NCBI GenBank assembly: GCA_039621445.1 | Contig: CP154954.1 | Coordinates: forward strand, 69,878,670-69,942,669 | Reading direction: 5' to 3' | From: Euglena gracilis | Taxonomy: Eukaryota > Euglenida > Euglenophyceae > Euglenales | Length of the DNA stretch: 64,000 nucleotides | Shown: positions 44,757-56,572 of the stretch, piece by piece | How the letters are laid out: each line of letters starts with the position of its first letter | Position numbering within the stretch: position 1 is the stretch's first letter | Program-made: the position numbers and the translations under genes | Notes under the pieces: generated by a model | Told to the model about the DNA's origin: nothing | The model's input: only the letters and a program-made list of their open reading frames with translations | Databases searched by the model: none

Positions 44757-44863
44757 GCCTGCCCTGCTGGGGGGACGTGTACCGCACGGTGCTGAAGGCG
44801 GTGAAGGCCATCCAGCAGAAGTTCGACCACTGCCCGGCAGGCCCCGGCGTTGGCCACTGGCGA
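44757..44863 (+). CDS. GTPase gene exon, helical
   Basis: The acceptor is TTGTCAG. It reads LPCWGDVYRTVLKAVKAIQQ, then KFDHC, with donor GTGGGT after CACTGGCGA or an earlier site. The borders are approximate. Confidence 0.65.
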
Positions 44864-45084
44864 GTGGGTGGCCTCGGGCTCTAAGAGGGGTTCATTTTAC
44901 TAGTTTGAAGGCCGTCGGTTTTCAGGTTTGCAGGTCACCAGGATTGTCTTTGGTGGTTCAATATCATCCGCGGCCGGCTCTTTAGCGAACTCATCGCGAT
45001 TTCACACACGTTGAATTTTTTTCGCATTTCGGCTGCTCATCCCTTGCCATGCCGGCACAAAGAAATGAAAGAAATATAAATCAC

Positions 45085-45240
45085 GTACATTTAATACGTA
45101 ATTCGTATTTAAAATTTAAAAGAAAAATTTAAAATTTAAAATTGAAATTTAAATTTAAAATTTAAAATTTAAAAGTTAAATTTAAATTTAAAATTAAAAT
45201 TTAAAATTAAAATTTAAAATTTAAGATTTAAAATTTAAAA
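45085..45240. repeat. AAATTTAAAATTT low-complexity tract
   Basis: About 150 bp of alternating A and T runs lie directly before an exon. Confidence 0.9.
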
Positions 45241-45260
45241 ATGGATTTGCACGTATGAAG

Positions 45261-45407
45261 CGCCCTGGGCTCCGGAGCCCGCCGGGCAGTGCGGCGGACC
45301 CCATCGAGCGATCGTTCGAGCGGCAGTTCCAGACGATGTGGGGCGAGTTCAAGGACCAACTGAACACGCTGTACGCGTCGCAGGAGGAGAATGCGGAGGG
45401 GCAGGCA
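45261..45407 (+). CDS. GTPase gene exon, helical
   Basis: It reads SAADPIERSFERQFQTMW, then GEFKDQLNTLYASQEENAEG. The start is either after GTATGAAG (45261) or after GGGCAG (45290). The end is either GCA|GTGACT or CAG|GCAGTG. The body is well supported by codon use. Confidence 0.65.
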
Positions 45408-45760
45408 GTGACTGGCATCCACCTCTGTGCAACCGGAATGTTATACTTTAAATTTTTTGTTATGTTTGCTTTGTGTGTTAAATCTTTATTGTGTTTTACA
45501 GCGGGGGGAACACAAATGCGGTTTTTTTGTCTGCTTTGAAATTGGCAAATTTTTGCGGGCTTTTTTTGTGTGTTTTTTTGCGTCGTGTTTATGTTATGTT
45601 TACAAATTTGGTTTCGCCTCCGATTTAATGATAATTATAATGATAATTAGGCAAAAGTTCTCCCCGTTAACGGGTCTATTTGTGGAGCCGTGATTACACC
45701 CAGAACGGACCACAACACACAGATGACTGTCAATTCGGACTGTCAATGTCTGTGGCCGAG

Positions 45761-45841
45761 GCCGAGCGGGAGGAGCTGCGGGCCATCATCAAGCAGGCTC
45801 TGGCGGTGCGCCGCCGAGCCGTCATACGCCATATCAGCAGG
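45761..45841 (+). CDS. GTPase gene exon, basic helix
   Basis: It reads AEREELRAIIKQALAVRRRA, then VIRHISR, ending AGG before GTGGCC, phase 0 to the next exon. The acceptor is uncertain (GGCCGAG, or CACACAG at 45722). A second donor, GTCAGT, lies at 45861. Confidence 0.65.
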
Positions 45842-46475
45842 GTGGCCAGTGCATGGGCAGGTCAGTGATGAATAATCGAAACAGCAATGTGTCCCCTCCC
45901 ATTTCTCCCCAAGGAATATTTCTTTTCAAGTATATACACATAAGCTCTTCCCCCCGCTTATGAACCCCCCCCCCCCCGGGCCCGACCAACCAAAGGACGA
46001 CCCACTTACCTGTAAAAAATAAAATGAAAGGCACGATTTTTTCGGCCGCAAAACGCTCAAAAACTTATTTTTTGAAACGTTTGTTTCTAAGAATCATCAA
46101 AAATGTTTTTTTTTGCCGAATTTTAGGCAAAAATTGCATTGTAGGAGGGTATTTTGTAAGGTCCACCGGGCTTGATGGAGGCTGTGCTGTTCCCCTTGGA
46201 GCGGACTTTTCTGGTTTGGCCTAGTCTAGCTCGGTGGCCGGCTGGACACCCTCTCCCATCCAAATGCATGCATACTAAACCCCCTCCCACTCACTTAACC
46301 CGGCCGGGGGTTAGTGGGATCTGGTTTGCTTGGTGGGCCGAAGGGGGGCTAAGTTGGTGGGCAGTTAGCAGGGAAAGGAATCGATAGTCAAAATCCGTTG
46401 CACTCTTTTCTCACACCTTGGTTGCCAGTGTGGACAAAGTTTGGGTGTGCCCCCTGACCCCCTCGTGCCACGCAG

Positions 46476-46587
46476 GATACAGGCTTCGAGGCCAGCCTGC
46501 AGGCCACGGTGTCCCGGATGCAGCCCATCCAGCTCAGCCTGTTCCGCAAGCAGGACGATTTTGGCCGCGGCTCCATCCACGATCTGG
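46476..46587 (+). CDS. GTPase gene exon
   Basis: The acceptor is GCCACGCAG. It reads DTGFEASLQATVSRMQP, then IQLSLFRKQDDFGRG, then SIHDL, ending G before GTGGTT (phase 1). The phase to 47190 does not close, so an exon is probably missing near 46660-46720 (ELNARAERLMCDAN is a candidate). Confidence 0.75.
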
Positions 46588-46965
46588 GTGGTTTGGGGGA
46601 TGAGGGTGACTGAGTTTGGTGAATTTGTGGGACAAGGGCGTGCTTTTTCCCTGATTGGCAGGAGCTGAATGCGAGGGCAGAGCGGTTGATGTGCGATGCG
46701 AATGTCTTTCCCCCTTCCTGTTCGCTTGTGCTATATGGGCTGACTGTCAATCTTGTGATTTTCGAATGCTCTCACGTGCCCAAAATAGTTCGAAAAAAAT
46801 GTGTAATAAGGTGTCGTGTGAAAACGCCCAGAAAACCTTCGACACCTTTTTCCACATTTTTTCCACCATTTTTTTTTTTGGCTCAAGCAGGCTGTGCTGG
46901 GCTGCCCCAAATTTTATCCCAGCGAACCTTGGGGGCATTGGAAACCGCGGTGGTAAAACTGCAAA

Positions 46966-46986
46966 GAGAGAGAGAGAGAGAGAGAG
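46966..46986 (+). repeat. (GA)n microsatellite
   Basis: About ten GA units lie in an intron. Confidence 0.95.
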
Positions 46987-47189
46987 AAATTACAGTCTGC
47001 ACTTTTGGCAACAGAAATTTTTCGCATATGCTTATATCCTTGGCTGTCCTTTTTTTGCAGTTGTCAACATTATATCTGTGAGACCCAGATCAGGCACAGC
47101 AGGGTCCACCCCGATGGGAGATGCGCACCCATTTAGCCAGCCTGTAGGTTTGCCAGTGTGCCTGACGAGTTGTCATTCAAACACCTTAA

Positions 47190-47317
47190 GCTACCCGGCC
47201 CCCATTCGGTGGAACCTGATTGGGGAGGTCCGGAAGGCCATCTTCAGCGCCACCGACCGACTGGGCTACGAGCTGTGGCGCAAGTACATCCTGAAGAGCA
47301 TTGACCTGTTATTACAG
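47190..47317 (+). CDS. GTPase gene exon, helical
   Basis: It reads YPAPIRWNLIGEVRKAIF, then SATDRLGYELWRKYILKSID, then LLLQ, with a good donor GTGCTG after TTACAG. The acceptor is probably CACCTTAAG; other AGs are possible upstream. Confidence 0.8.
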
Positions 47318-47650
47318 GTGCTGTCGGGTGGGGGGTAGGGGGTTAATGGATATTCAAATGTCCTCTTATATGTCCTTTGCGCTATATGTCGATTGCGTGA
47401 GGCAGATTTTGATTGGATTTGTACAGGTGTGGGTTTTGATTCAGATGCACATTGCATGTCGTTTGTGGAGATTCATTTTCACACAGCTGAAAAGCTCTTT
47501 CTGGCAATGCGGGTCATTGAAACCATCAAAGGCATAAGTAACATAAGTGGTGCATGGACTCTTCATGCTCAGAGCTGCAACGTGGCTCAGCCTGACAAGG
47601 CGGTCGTTGGCGTCGCCCAAAAGCTATTCAATTTTGATTGCAATCGCCAG

Positions 47651-47688
47651 CAGACGCTGACTGACCGTGACCTCTACGCATCGAGCAG
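47651..47688 (+). CDS. GTPase gene micro-exon
   Basis: The acceptor is AATCGCCAG. It reads QTLTDRDLYASS, ending AG before GTGCAA. It is called because its phases (0 in, 2 out) exactly bridge the exons on either side, which otherwise do not join. Confidence 0.55.
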
Positions 47689-48616
47689 GTGCAATCACAC
47701 TTTGTGGCTGGTGCGTAATGTAGTTATCATTCAGGTGAATGTCAGACTCTTAGGAAGACTGCTTTTTATTCTGGTTTTGTTTCTTGTCCTGTCAAGTTTT
47801 CCCTGGGTGTTATGGTTTCATTTGCGTAAGTCAGCATAATCCTTTTTTTTTCACTTTTCAATTTTTGTGTCCTCTTGTTGAAGATGGCTGAATTTTTTTT
47901 CCAAAATTGGGCTACAAAAAATTGCTTTTTTTTGTGCTTTTTTGCGATATTTTTCTTCAATTTGGGGGGGTAAGTCCCTGGGGAGGGGGTGTTATTTGAA
48001 GAGTGATTGAGGCACTTTGCAAGGGAATATTCTTTCGGTGCCAGAAAAAAATGGGAAGTCTATGGGTCTCCATGCGGAAGTGAGGAAATTGAGGTCCCTA
48101 CTGGTTAGCGGTTGAAGCCCAATAAGCAGAATTCACCAAAGGAAACTCGTCGCCCACCAAGTATGATTTCGACAGGATGCCAGTAGAGCTGATGCTCTCC
48201 GCTCTTTGCATTAAAACATCCTCCCTGAATCAGGCTTCTGCTCAAGGGTTCGCAGTACCCCCCCCCCCCAGGACAGCTGGTCCAAATTTGGCTGGTGGAA
48301 ATCCTAGAGAACCCCCCTGCCACCCCCTCGGGGGGGGGGGGAGTTGTGCTGGCAGGGCTAGCCAGCAAAATTTTTGACCCCCAAAACTTGCCAAAAATGC
48401 CCATTTTTGCCAATTTTGGTTTTTTTGGAAAACACATTAAAATCCCGTTTTCACCTCATCTCGCAGCGCCAAATCACAGCCCATCAGATAACAGCCCAAC
48501 CGTTGATCTGGAAGGCGAGTTTCTTTTCGGACATGAAATGATATCTTTTGTCTTCCAGAGTTCATCTTTACAGTTGCCCGTCTCGAAGGGACTGCATCCT
48601 GACTTGGATCCCTCAG

Positions 48617-48731
48617 CATCGTTGACCTGTGCAACGAAAAGACGTTCCGAAATCTGTTCACTGGCTTCTACTTCGTCCTCCTCGACCCCCTCTGTGCGTA
48701 CAACATCATGGAATACTCCCCTGGTGGCAAG
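48617..48731 (+). CDS. GTPase gene exon
   Basis: The acceptor is TCCCTCAG. It reads IVDLCNEKTFRNLFTGFYFV, then LLDPLCAYNIMEYSPGGK, with donor GTGCAA, phase 0 out. It is rich in aromatic and hydrophobic residues. Confidence 0.8.
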
Positions 48732-50020
48732 GTGCAATTTGGCCGCTTGTTGGCTCTCGTCCCCTCGGAATGCCCAAAATTTGAACCCACGTTCGGGGGT
48801 TTCTCCCTTCTCGGTGTTGGATGCTCATATTGAGGTTCAGGTATATGCAAGTTTATGGTATGTTTGACTGTTGTTTTTTGTTGTTTCCAATTTTCAATGT
48901 TTCCAATTATGGCATTTTGGCATTTTTAATATCTTCCACCTTTTTCTGAAAATTTCACAAATTCTGTTTTTTATATGTTTTTGGCATTTTGTTGCCACTT
49001 TTTTTCGGGTTATTTTTTGATTTTTGCAAAGATCCACATTTAGTGCGCATATTTTCATTTTCATTTTCATTTTCGTCTGGGCAGAAGGCCTTATGTCCAG
49101 ACCAGGGAATCGCTTAAGTCAGAGGGAGGGGTGCAGCAAGCAAGACCCCTTCCCAGTCTCGGACCTCCCTCCTGTCGGCGAACTTCATTCGGTTCGAGGC
49201 ACTCGAAATGGAAGGCAACATATTTCTGATTTTCAAGGCACAAAATCTCCCAAATAATGATCACCTGAGCATAAAAGGTTCGAAACCTAGCTGTTCAGCT
49301 CAAAACGTTGGCCGTCAAAATGTATTTGGGGGAGGGGGCGTTGCGCTTACTATGCTTTTTTTTTGTGGTTTCTGTTTTTTTCCAGTCCAGTTCTGGGCCA
49401 GTTTCACCCTCCTTCATTCCTTACGGTCATCAGCTTCTATTGTAACCTGGCGAGCTGAATCTCCTAAATGCAAGGGAGGGGTCCATTCAACATTTTTTTT
49501 TTGTCGCCAAGCAGCTCCCTCCCCTCCACAAAAATCCCATCACTGAACAAACTAACGGAATTGGATCGGATTTTGATTTCTCAAATGTTTCAAAATATCC
49601 AGAATATGAGTCAGGTCATTGCAACATGAATGGAGAGCACAAGGCACAACTCCTTGTAATATATATATTTGATGTTTGGGTGGAACATTGGTTAGTGCTG
49701 AAGAGGGAGAGTGACGGATGGACCGGGAGGGGGTCTAAGATTAATATGCCCATTGTGGTGGGCTCACATTCCCGGAGTGCAGAAGTAAAGGACAAGGAGC
49801 AATCTCGATTAATATGCTCCCATTGTGGTGGGCTTCACATTCCCGGGTGCAGAAGGTTAAAGGACAAGAGCATATCTCGAATTTTGGACTTTTGAAGCAA
49901 ACAATATGCCTGAATGTTTCTACATTCACACATTTTTATTGTTTTTTTTATTGTTTATTATTTATTGTCAAACATTTTTATTGTTTTTTTTTTTTTGCTT
50001 TATTTTGGGACCCACCACAG
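48732..50020. other. Long intron with a 65-70 bp tandem duplication
   Basis: At 49738-49803 and 49807-49876 the sequence ATTAATATGC...CATTGTGGTGGGCT...CACATTCCCGG...AGGACAAG is repeated with small indels. No exon was recognised in the rest of the intron. Confidence 0.7.
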
Positions 50021-50194
50021 GTGTACTGGAAGGCGTACGTGGAGCCGTGCCAGCGGATGTTCACCGAGTTTGCCAGCGCCAAGTACCCAGAGGCGGTGGC
50101 GGACGACATCGACAAGTCGTCGGAGGTGGCGTTCAACTCGATGCGGGCCCAGCTGCTGAAGGAGGTCGGCAACGTCGCGCTGTTCCTGCAGCAG
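50021..50194 (+). CDS. GTPase gene exon, longest helical exon
   Basis: The acceptor is CCACCACAG. It reads VYWKAYVEPCQRMFTEFASA, then YPEAVADDIDKSSEVAFNSM, then RAQLLKEVGNVALFLQQ, with donor GTGTGG, phase 0 to 0. A long amphipathic helix fits a stalk-type region. Confidence 0.88.
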
Positions 50195-50954
50195 GTGTGG
50201 GTGGACAACCTGAATTGCAGATGGGCAGATGGCAGATGCTCCAGTGTGGCCGCTGCAAGTAGGCAAATTTGCCAAAGTTTGAAATTTGGCCATTGTCACG
50301 CATACTCCATCTTCTCCCAAAACGTGAATTTTCAATTTTTACCCTGTGGGGTTGTCCCAAAAGCGTGGCTTCCCCAGCCCCACCATAAAGCCAAAGACAG
50401 ATTTTGTTGTTTCAAGCTGAAATCAAAAAAGGACATTTGGCCACGGGGCCCAGTTAAAACTCTTCATTTCTCAACCGCTGCAACAAATCAAATCGCTGAA
50501 GTTGCTGATCTTTAGCCATTGATCATTGGCCCTGGAGTTATCTTTCGGTTGTGGCTAATGGAGGGGGGCTGCTAAATTTTTGGGGGCTGACTTTACTGCA
50601 AGTTTAAGACAACACTTACTACAACGTAACCAGGTTACAAAAATTATTACTGCATAACAACAAGACAACAATGATTTCACCAAGGCAACTTTAAAACAAT
50701 TCTCACAGCATAACAATAATACAACAATAATCTTAACAATAATATTACAACAATCATTGCAGCATAACAACAATGTAACAGTATCTACAACATAACAACA
50801 TAGCAACAATTAAAAGAGCATACAAACAATACAACGTGATTACAACAACAAAATATTACAACAATTATTACAGCATAGCATACAACAATGATTACAACAA
50901 TACAATACACGACAGTTATTATCATTGAGGGTGCCAGCCACTCCCCCCTCCCAG

Positions 50955-51096
50955 TGCCCGGTGCTGCCACGCCGCGATGCGGGGGAGCAATACAGCAGCA
51001 TGGTGCTGTACGTGCTGCTGCACATCTTCATCGGCTTCCTGTACCGTGGCGTGTGTGACAACCTCGGCGAGAACACCGCCATGCTGACGTCACTTG
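50955..51096 (+). CDS. GTPase gene exon with hydrophobic helix
   Basis: The acceptor is CCCTCCCAG. It reads CPVLPRRDAGEQYSSM, then VLYVLLHIFIGFLYRGV, then CDNLGENTAMLTSL, ending G before GTGGCC (phase 1). The VLYVLLHIFIGFLY stretch is hydrophobic enough for membrane insertion or a buried helix. Confidence 0.85.
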
Positions 51097-51746
51097 GTGG
51101 CCAACCCCCCCCCCTTCATCCTGGAATCCCAGGTGGTCTGTGAGGAGATTGATCCACCCCCTCCCGACCACCTTTTTGTAGAAGGTGGAGCACAAACACA
51201 TTTTTTGTGTTTATGTTTTTCAACTTCAGAAAAACTTTTTGGGTGTTTGTTCCTTACTGGTATTTTACTCCATTTTAAAATCTTCCGCATTTTTGACCTA
51301 ATCTCCCTAACCATTTTTTTGTCAATTTTTGTCATTTCATTTTTCTTTTTAGTCACACAATAAGCATATTTGTTGAATCGTGCTCGCAAAATCGCAAAAT
51401 TTTTTTCGATATTGGGTTTCACCTGGATCCCCAAAAATGGCAAATCAAATGCTTTTTTTTCGCATTTATTTGTGGTTTGTTGGTTTTTTTTCGTGTTTCT
51501 TTTGCTTTTCTGCATCGCATTCTCGAGGGTTTCTACCCCCTCCAGGGTGGTGGAATGCACATGAAGGCCTCCAGGCTTTCAATTACGGCATTGCTCCTCC
51601 CTGCTCACAAGAGGACGAATCCAAACCATACGATGTGTGGAGAACGGTCTCCAGCGGTGGGGATGAGTTGTTGTTGTTGTTTTGATATTGTGGCAAAATA
51701 CAAACTGAGAATAGCCGAAGCTCTCCCCGCCAAGCACCTCCAGTGT

Positions 51747-51825
51747 TCAAATCCCGACAAATCCCGACAAATCCCCACAAATCCCGACAAATCCCGACAA
51801 ATCCCGACAAATCCCGACAACACCA
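51747..51825 (+). repeat. Decamer tandem repeat (AAATCCCGAC)n, about eight copies
   Basis: It is nearly perfect, with one copy reading AAATCCCCAC, and is intronic. Confidence 0.95.
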
Positions 51826-51871
51826 CCAAAACCCCATGTGCCTGGAGGTGCTTGCTCCCCGCCCCTCGCAG

Positions 51872-51932
51872 GCACCACGCTGTTGCAGAAGGCCAACGAA
51901 ACCCCCTTCGCCTGTGCCATCCAGACCTTGCG
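51872..51932 (+). CDS. GTPase gene exon
   Basis: The acceptor is CCTCGCAG. G|GC completes Gly, then TTLLQKANETPFACAIQTL, ending CG before GTGCGC. The phase is correct on both sides. Confidence 0.8.
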
Positions 51933-52294
51933 GTGCGCCGCCAAATCCCATGGCGTCGCTCATGCCTGACAAACAACGGGTGAAAGTTCAAATCTGTTCG
52001 CTTTCATGGCCTCCGGTGTTGTTGTTTTTTTTGCCATTGTGCCAGGTGCTGTGTTGTATTGCGCTGGCTGTGCCGTCAGGGCGCGATACCAGCGGCTGAA
52101 TGAAAATATCTGAAAAAATTTGAATCGAAAAATAACCCAAAAATCTGCGAAGTCCCAAATCGAAAGCGGGCGAAGCTGTTTAGCAGCAGCAGAATCACCG
52201 CCAAAAAAAAGTGAGCGTACAGTGGGGGGAATACTCCTCGGTTTGTGTACAGTCTCAGCTTCGGCTTCTCTTCCCGCTCTTCCTTGTTCCGTAG

Positions 52295-52383
52295 AACCAG
52301 CATCCCCAAGCCAGAGGACAAGGCATCCGATATCCGCGAGTATTACCAGACCTGTCGTTCGGTGCTGACCACCGTCCAAGGCA
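52295..52383 (+). CDS. GTPase gene exon
   Basis: The acceptor is TTCCGTAG. CG|A completes Arg, then TSIPKPEDKASDIREYYQTC, then RSVLTTVQG, ending A before GTATGC. The phase is correct on both sides. Confidence 0.85.
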
Positions 52384-52778
52384 GTATGCTCCTTTGTCCA
52401 CCTGTTGCAATGAAATTCTGGCAAGTTATTGATATTTTTTGGGAACCGTGGTGATGGGAAAGGCCGGGGATAAATGGTATGCAGTCTGCTCTTTTTAATA
52501 TTGCAAAACAGCAGAAAAATCATCTCCGCCTGAAGAATACGAGATATTTTTACTCCCAAACCGCACCTATGTTTCGTCACCTCCATCATTCGAGGGTCCA
52601 TGGGCCGGGTTTGGCTCACGGCATTAGTTTTTCACTGTGTCACGGCCATGGGGATTTTATACGGGGGAGGAGGGAGGTTGAGGCGGGACTGGGGAACAGC
52701 ATTTAGTGCCATTCACTGCGGCACAGCCGTTGGAAGTGGGATGGAATTGGGGAGCTCACTCGGGGGCTGTTTTTTCAG

Positions 52779-52837
52779 GCAAGACCGGCGAGCTTTGCAA
52801 ACCGACGCTGGATTCCGTGGGGAAGACTCTGGATGAG
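52779..52837 (+). CDS. GTPase gene exon
   Basis: The acceptor is TTTTTCAG. A|GC completes Ser, then KTGELCKPTLDSVGKTLDE, with donor GTGTGC, phase 0 out. Confidence 0.85.
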
Positions 52838-53147
52838 GTGTGCCCTGGGGTAACAGAAGCACATTGCTGAAGTGCTCATAAGAAGCTCAGGACGGCGGTG
52901 TTTTTGATTTATTGCCTTTGACCAACGTTGCTGTCCCAAAGGAATGTATCGGGATAGGCCGGTGTCCAATTGACTGCTTGTATTTTCAGCAAAAGGACAA
53001 CCGGCTTTTTTGAAATCACCATCTGGGTTCTCACCTTTACGTGTGCTTTTTTTGAAGCCAAGCCGTCTTTTGTACACAAGCCCCCCCCCCCCACCAAGTT
53101 CCAACCAAGCAAACCCAATCCAACCAACCATTTGGGTTTATATGCAG

Positions 53148-53168
53148 GAGGTTTTCAACCGCCGACTT
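53148..53168 (+). CDS. Possible micro-exon EVFNRRL
   Basis: The acceptor is TTATATGCAG and the donor GTGCTG; 21 nt, phase 0. The frame stays open downstream, so the exon could be longer. Tentative. Confidence 0.4.
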
Positions 53169-53669
53169 GTGCTGACCTTTTTTTTTTTGCTGGAATTCGA
53201 GGGCGCAGGCCAAGCAGATCAGTTTGGATACACTGTGAAGCACCGAAGGAAGAAGACTTTCGAAGAAGAAGAGTTTTGTTTTCGGGGACCTGATAAAACG
53301 ATAGATTTTGAGGGCGCTATCTGCACAGGGATTCGACACCCCTCCAGACCCCCACCCCTCCAGAAGTTCCCAACAGCGGATCGAAATGCAGGCTGTCTTT
53401 GGGGTGTGAGGTTAGGTTTCTGCACGCTCTGCCACCTACACCTGATTATCTGCCGACTGTGGCATCAAAAAAAAATGGGAATTCACCGCAGGTGCCTGGT
53501 CCGAGTTCGGAGCAAAATGTGGACAATTTTAAATGCAGCACACCATCAGTTTCATCAGATTTTTTTTTGAACAAAATAGAATCATTTGAGGTATGTTGTT
53601 GCCTCAGCGTCAAGGAATCAGTGGGTAGGCAGATGTGAGCAAGAACTCCGGTGCCGCTGCCGCCCTCAG

Positions 53670-53708
53670 ATCGGCAATTTCTGCGACCTGCTCTTCGACC
53701 CGGGGCGG
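53670..53708 (+). CDS. GTPase gene exon
   Basis: The acceptor is CGCCCTCAG. It reads IGNFCDLLFDPGR. The 3' border is probably a GC donor (CGG|GCAACC), which gives phase 0 to the next exon. The frame otherwise runs to TAG at about 53748. Confidence 0.55.
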
Positions 53709-53784
53709 GCAACCCCAAGCCCCAAGCATAGATTCACTGAACCCTAGTGGGGGGGTATTTAATGGGTTTCTGAGTGTGTATGTC

Positions 53785-54003
<219 letters not shown>

Positions 54004-54009
54004 CGCCCC

Positions 54010-54235
54010 CCGCCCATTGACCACCCCTGCAAACTGAGGGCTGGCATATAAATTGGGGGCTTGCAGGTCAGGGGGAGTGCATGACCCCCCTTGGCCAAGA
54101 GTTGTCAGTAAACCTGAAACCCACGGAAAGAAGGGTCTTTGGTCGTTGTGTGACCACCCGCTGGCCGGGGTTGCAAGTCAGGGGGTGCGTATGACCGCCC
54201 CTCCCCGTCGGGGGTTGCAGGAACCCAGTCGGTGG
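54010..54235. repeat. Decayed MITE-C relative
   Basis: It contains scattered matches to GACCACCC, GGTTGCA(A/G)G and GGTTGCAGGAACCC as in 32413-32555 and 35763-36021. The ends are not preserved. Confidence 0.5.
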
Positions 54236-54282
54236 GCAAAGGAGGGCATCCCCCTGCCGGCACGTGAGCCTGTGGGCCCAAG

Positions 54283-54399
54283 GTGGTGCTGTTCAGCGCC
54301 TGCAACAGCGCCAGCGAGACGGGCCGCAACATGCAGGTGGAGAAGGCGGCGGTCGCGATGCTCACCGTCCACCTGGACCGTGCCACCACCAACCTGAAG
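54283..54399 (+). CDS. GTPase gene exon
   Basis: The acceptor is GGGCCCAAG. It reads VVLFSACNSASETGRNMQVE, then KAAVAMLTVHLDRATTNLK, with donor GTATCG, phase 0 to 0. Confidence 0.8.
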
Positions 54400-55297
54400 G
54401 TATCGGTGCAACGTTGCATGGAGCATGCACAACGTTGCATGAAAGGTCAGGGCGGTCCAGAAGGCACCGCGTCTTTTTTTAAAGTGCAATGGGACAAAAT
54501 GGACAGGAGACAATAAATAAGAAAAGTATTGCGGAAAAATCTGGGAGATTTCTGAATTTTTTTAAAAAAAAACAATACGAAAAAATCCAAAAAATTTTGG
54601 AAAATGATGGAATTTGCTCTCGCTTGCATGAATTTTTTTTGGATGGAGGGCAAAAGGCAATTAAAAAGTCAAAATGGGCAAAATGATCTGCTGTTCTTTT
54701 GCGATTCTTCATAAGAAATAGAAACAAACCCTTAAACATAAACGTTTAAGTATAAAAGTAAACCCCAACCCATATCTCGCATTTTTGTGTGTGATTTGGT
54801 TACCCTCAAGAGTGGTTTCTCCAATAGGCGTCGAAAGGCACGCCAAGCAAAAACCACAGGAAATAGTTATGGGGAAATTGGCGTGTTTTCCCACAATTTT
54901 GTACCCAAGTCGACCCGTTATTGCCAACATACGGCCACTTTTTCCCGCAGTTTTCTTGTGGATTTGAATGTGGTGGGATTTTTTTTGCTCCCGGACCGCT
55001 CTGCCTCAGGTCCGATAAAATTTTTTCCAACCTCTGCTTTCAAGTATTCTCAATCGTCACAGGTGTAACCTGGCTGTATCAGCGCCCAGGGCACTCCAAT
55101 CCCTCTTCAGGATCGGCAATAAAGTTTGGGGCCTGTTTGGGACCCCCGTAAAAATGGGAAGGAAGCCACCAGCCAAGGTCAATCGATTGTGGAATCTGTA
55201 AGATCTGCAGCAGCAGGAACTGAGGTGATATGTGTGTTTGGCTCATGTATCATCACGTACATAAAATATGTCTTTTCTGAGTGGCCTCGCTCGTCAG
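54400..55297. other. Intron, nothing recognised
   Basis: A/T-rich, with homopolymer runs and no supported exon. Confidence 0.5.
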
Positions 55298-55414
55298 GTG
55301 ATTCGAGAGGGGGACGATGTCCAGTCAGACCAGTATTGCGCTGCTATCATCCTGCGCTCCACCTATGACCGTGACACCGCCGATTTGTCGGCCCGGGAGA
55401 AGGACCTCCTGAAG
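55298..55414 (+). CDS. GTPase gene exon
   Basis: The acceptor is CTCGTCAG. It reads VIREGDDVQSDQYCAAIILR, then STYDRDTADLSAREKDLLK, with donor GTCGCT, phase 0 to 0. Confidence 0.85.
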
Positions 55415-55516
55415 GTCGCTCGTTCATTTTCCGCCGCTGTGTCATTGTAATCAAAACCAAACCTCATGGTCATATTGACTTTTTTTGTTTTGTTTTTGTT
55501 TCAGAACCGAATGTCA

Positions 55517-55520
<4 letters not shown>

Positions 55521-55554
<34 letters not shown>
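55521..55554 (+). repeat. (TC)n microsatellite
   Basis: About 16 TC units lie in an intron. Confidence 0.95.
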
Positions 55555-55555
<1 letters not shown>

Positions 55556-55633
55556 AAAGGCGCACTTTGCTTTTCCATCTGCACGTCTTTTGCATTTGTT
55601 TTTTCTTTGCATCACCGCTGTGCTGATTTGCAG

Positions 55634-55711
55634 AGCATCGAGGCCTGGGGCTCCGTCGCGCGGGTCTACGTGCTGCTGCCGGACATGCCGGAGGACAATT
55701 ACAACCGTTTT
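55634..55711 (+). CDS. GTPase gene exon, beta-rich
   Basis: The acceptor is ATTTGCAG. It reads SIEAWGSVARVYVLLPDMPE, then DNYNRF, with donor GTTTGC, phase 0 to 0. Confidence 0.75.
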
Positions 55712-55768
55712 GTTTGCCCTCCGCCCAGGGATGGCCATGAGGGCCTCGATGGCGTGGGTTAATGCCAG

Positions 55769-55876
55769 GACCAATACAGCATTGTGGGCGAGGTGCATTT
55801 CGAGGCACAGGCTTTCCGGACCGACTTCCTCGCCCCAAGTCGAAGATCGATCAGCCAAATGTTGCCACAACTCGGG
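55769..55876 (+). CDS. GTPase gene exon, beta-rich
   Basis: The acceptor is AATGCCAG. It reads DQYSIVGEVHFEAQAFRTDF, then LAP. The end is either 55838 (GTCGAA, phase 1) or 55876 (GTTGTC, phase 0). Only the latter joins the next exon in phase, adding SRRSISQMLPQLG. Confidence 0.65.
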
Positions 55877-55974
55877 GTTGTCGGGGGCGTTTGCATTTTT
55901 TTTATTTTCCCCCCCTGCATTTGACGTACGTCCTCCTCTGTGGCTGCTTCTCATCCCTGCGATCGCCCCAAAAG

Positions 55975-56124
55975 GACGATCCATACCGGCGGGTCCGGCG
56001 GTTGGTGGCGACACCCGAGGACGCGGAGGCCAACTCCAAGTGCTGCGAGGGCTGCCAGCGGCACAGCGACATGCCGGACTATGTCAAGCTGACGGTACAC
56101 TCCGTGGTGATCACCGACCCCCAG
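55975..56124 (+). CDS. GTPase gene exon, Cys pairs and start of C2-like fold
   Basis: The acceptor is CCCAAAAG. It reads DDPYRRVRRLVATPEDAEAN, then SKCCEGCQRHSDMPD, then YVKLTVHSVVITDPQ, with donor GTGCGC. CCxxC with a following His could bind a metal. The VKLTVHSVVI strand begins the C2-like part. Confidence 0.82.
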
Positions 56125-56572
56125 GTGCGCTGGATGCACAGTCGGCTTCACCCGCCATGTTGGTTGGGCTGTTTGACACCCTTTTCTCCTCCAACACCTT
56201 TGCTCCGCCTTACGCATACTGCCGGATTTATGAGTGAAAGGAAAGTGCCGCAAGAGTGCTCTGAGCCAAACAGAGTCAAATCTTCGCCATTCAATTCTTG
56301 CATCCTGCGTTGCATGTTTTAGTAATTATTTTTGCTGATGAAATGAGCAAAAAAATGTGCATTTTCGGAATTTTATACATTTTTTTTAAATAGGAAACGT
56401 GTGAATTGTTGAAGTATTTACCACAAATCAGGTTTTGCAGAGGATTCCACCGGTAAGGGTGGTTTTGGGAATTTTGGCCACATTTCCACCCCCTTTCAGC
56501 AATTTTCTGCACGTTCTGCGGCTAACCCCCATCCCTGCTCATCGGCAGTTGTCTGGATTGGCTTCCCCCCAG

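Noticed and set aside
46655-46750. Exon ELNARAERLMCDAN between 46,587 and 47,190
   Set aside because: It has a good acceptor but neither frame closes the phase on both sides, so it is mentioned only as a candidate.
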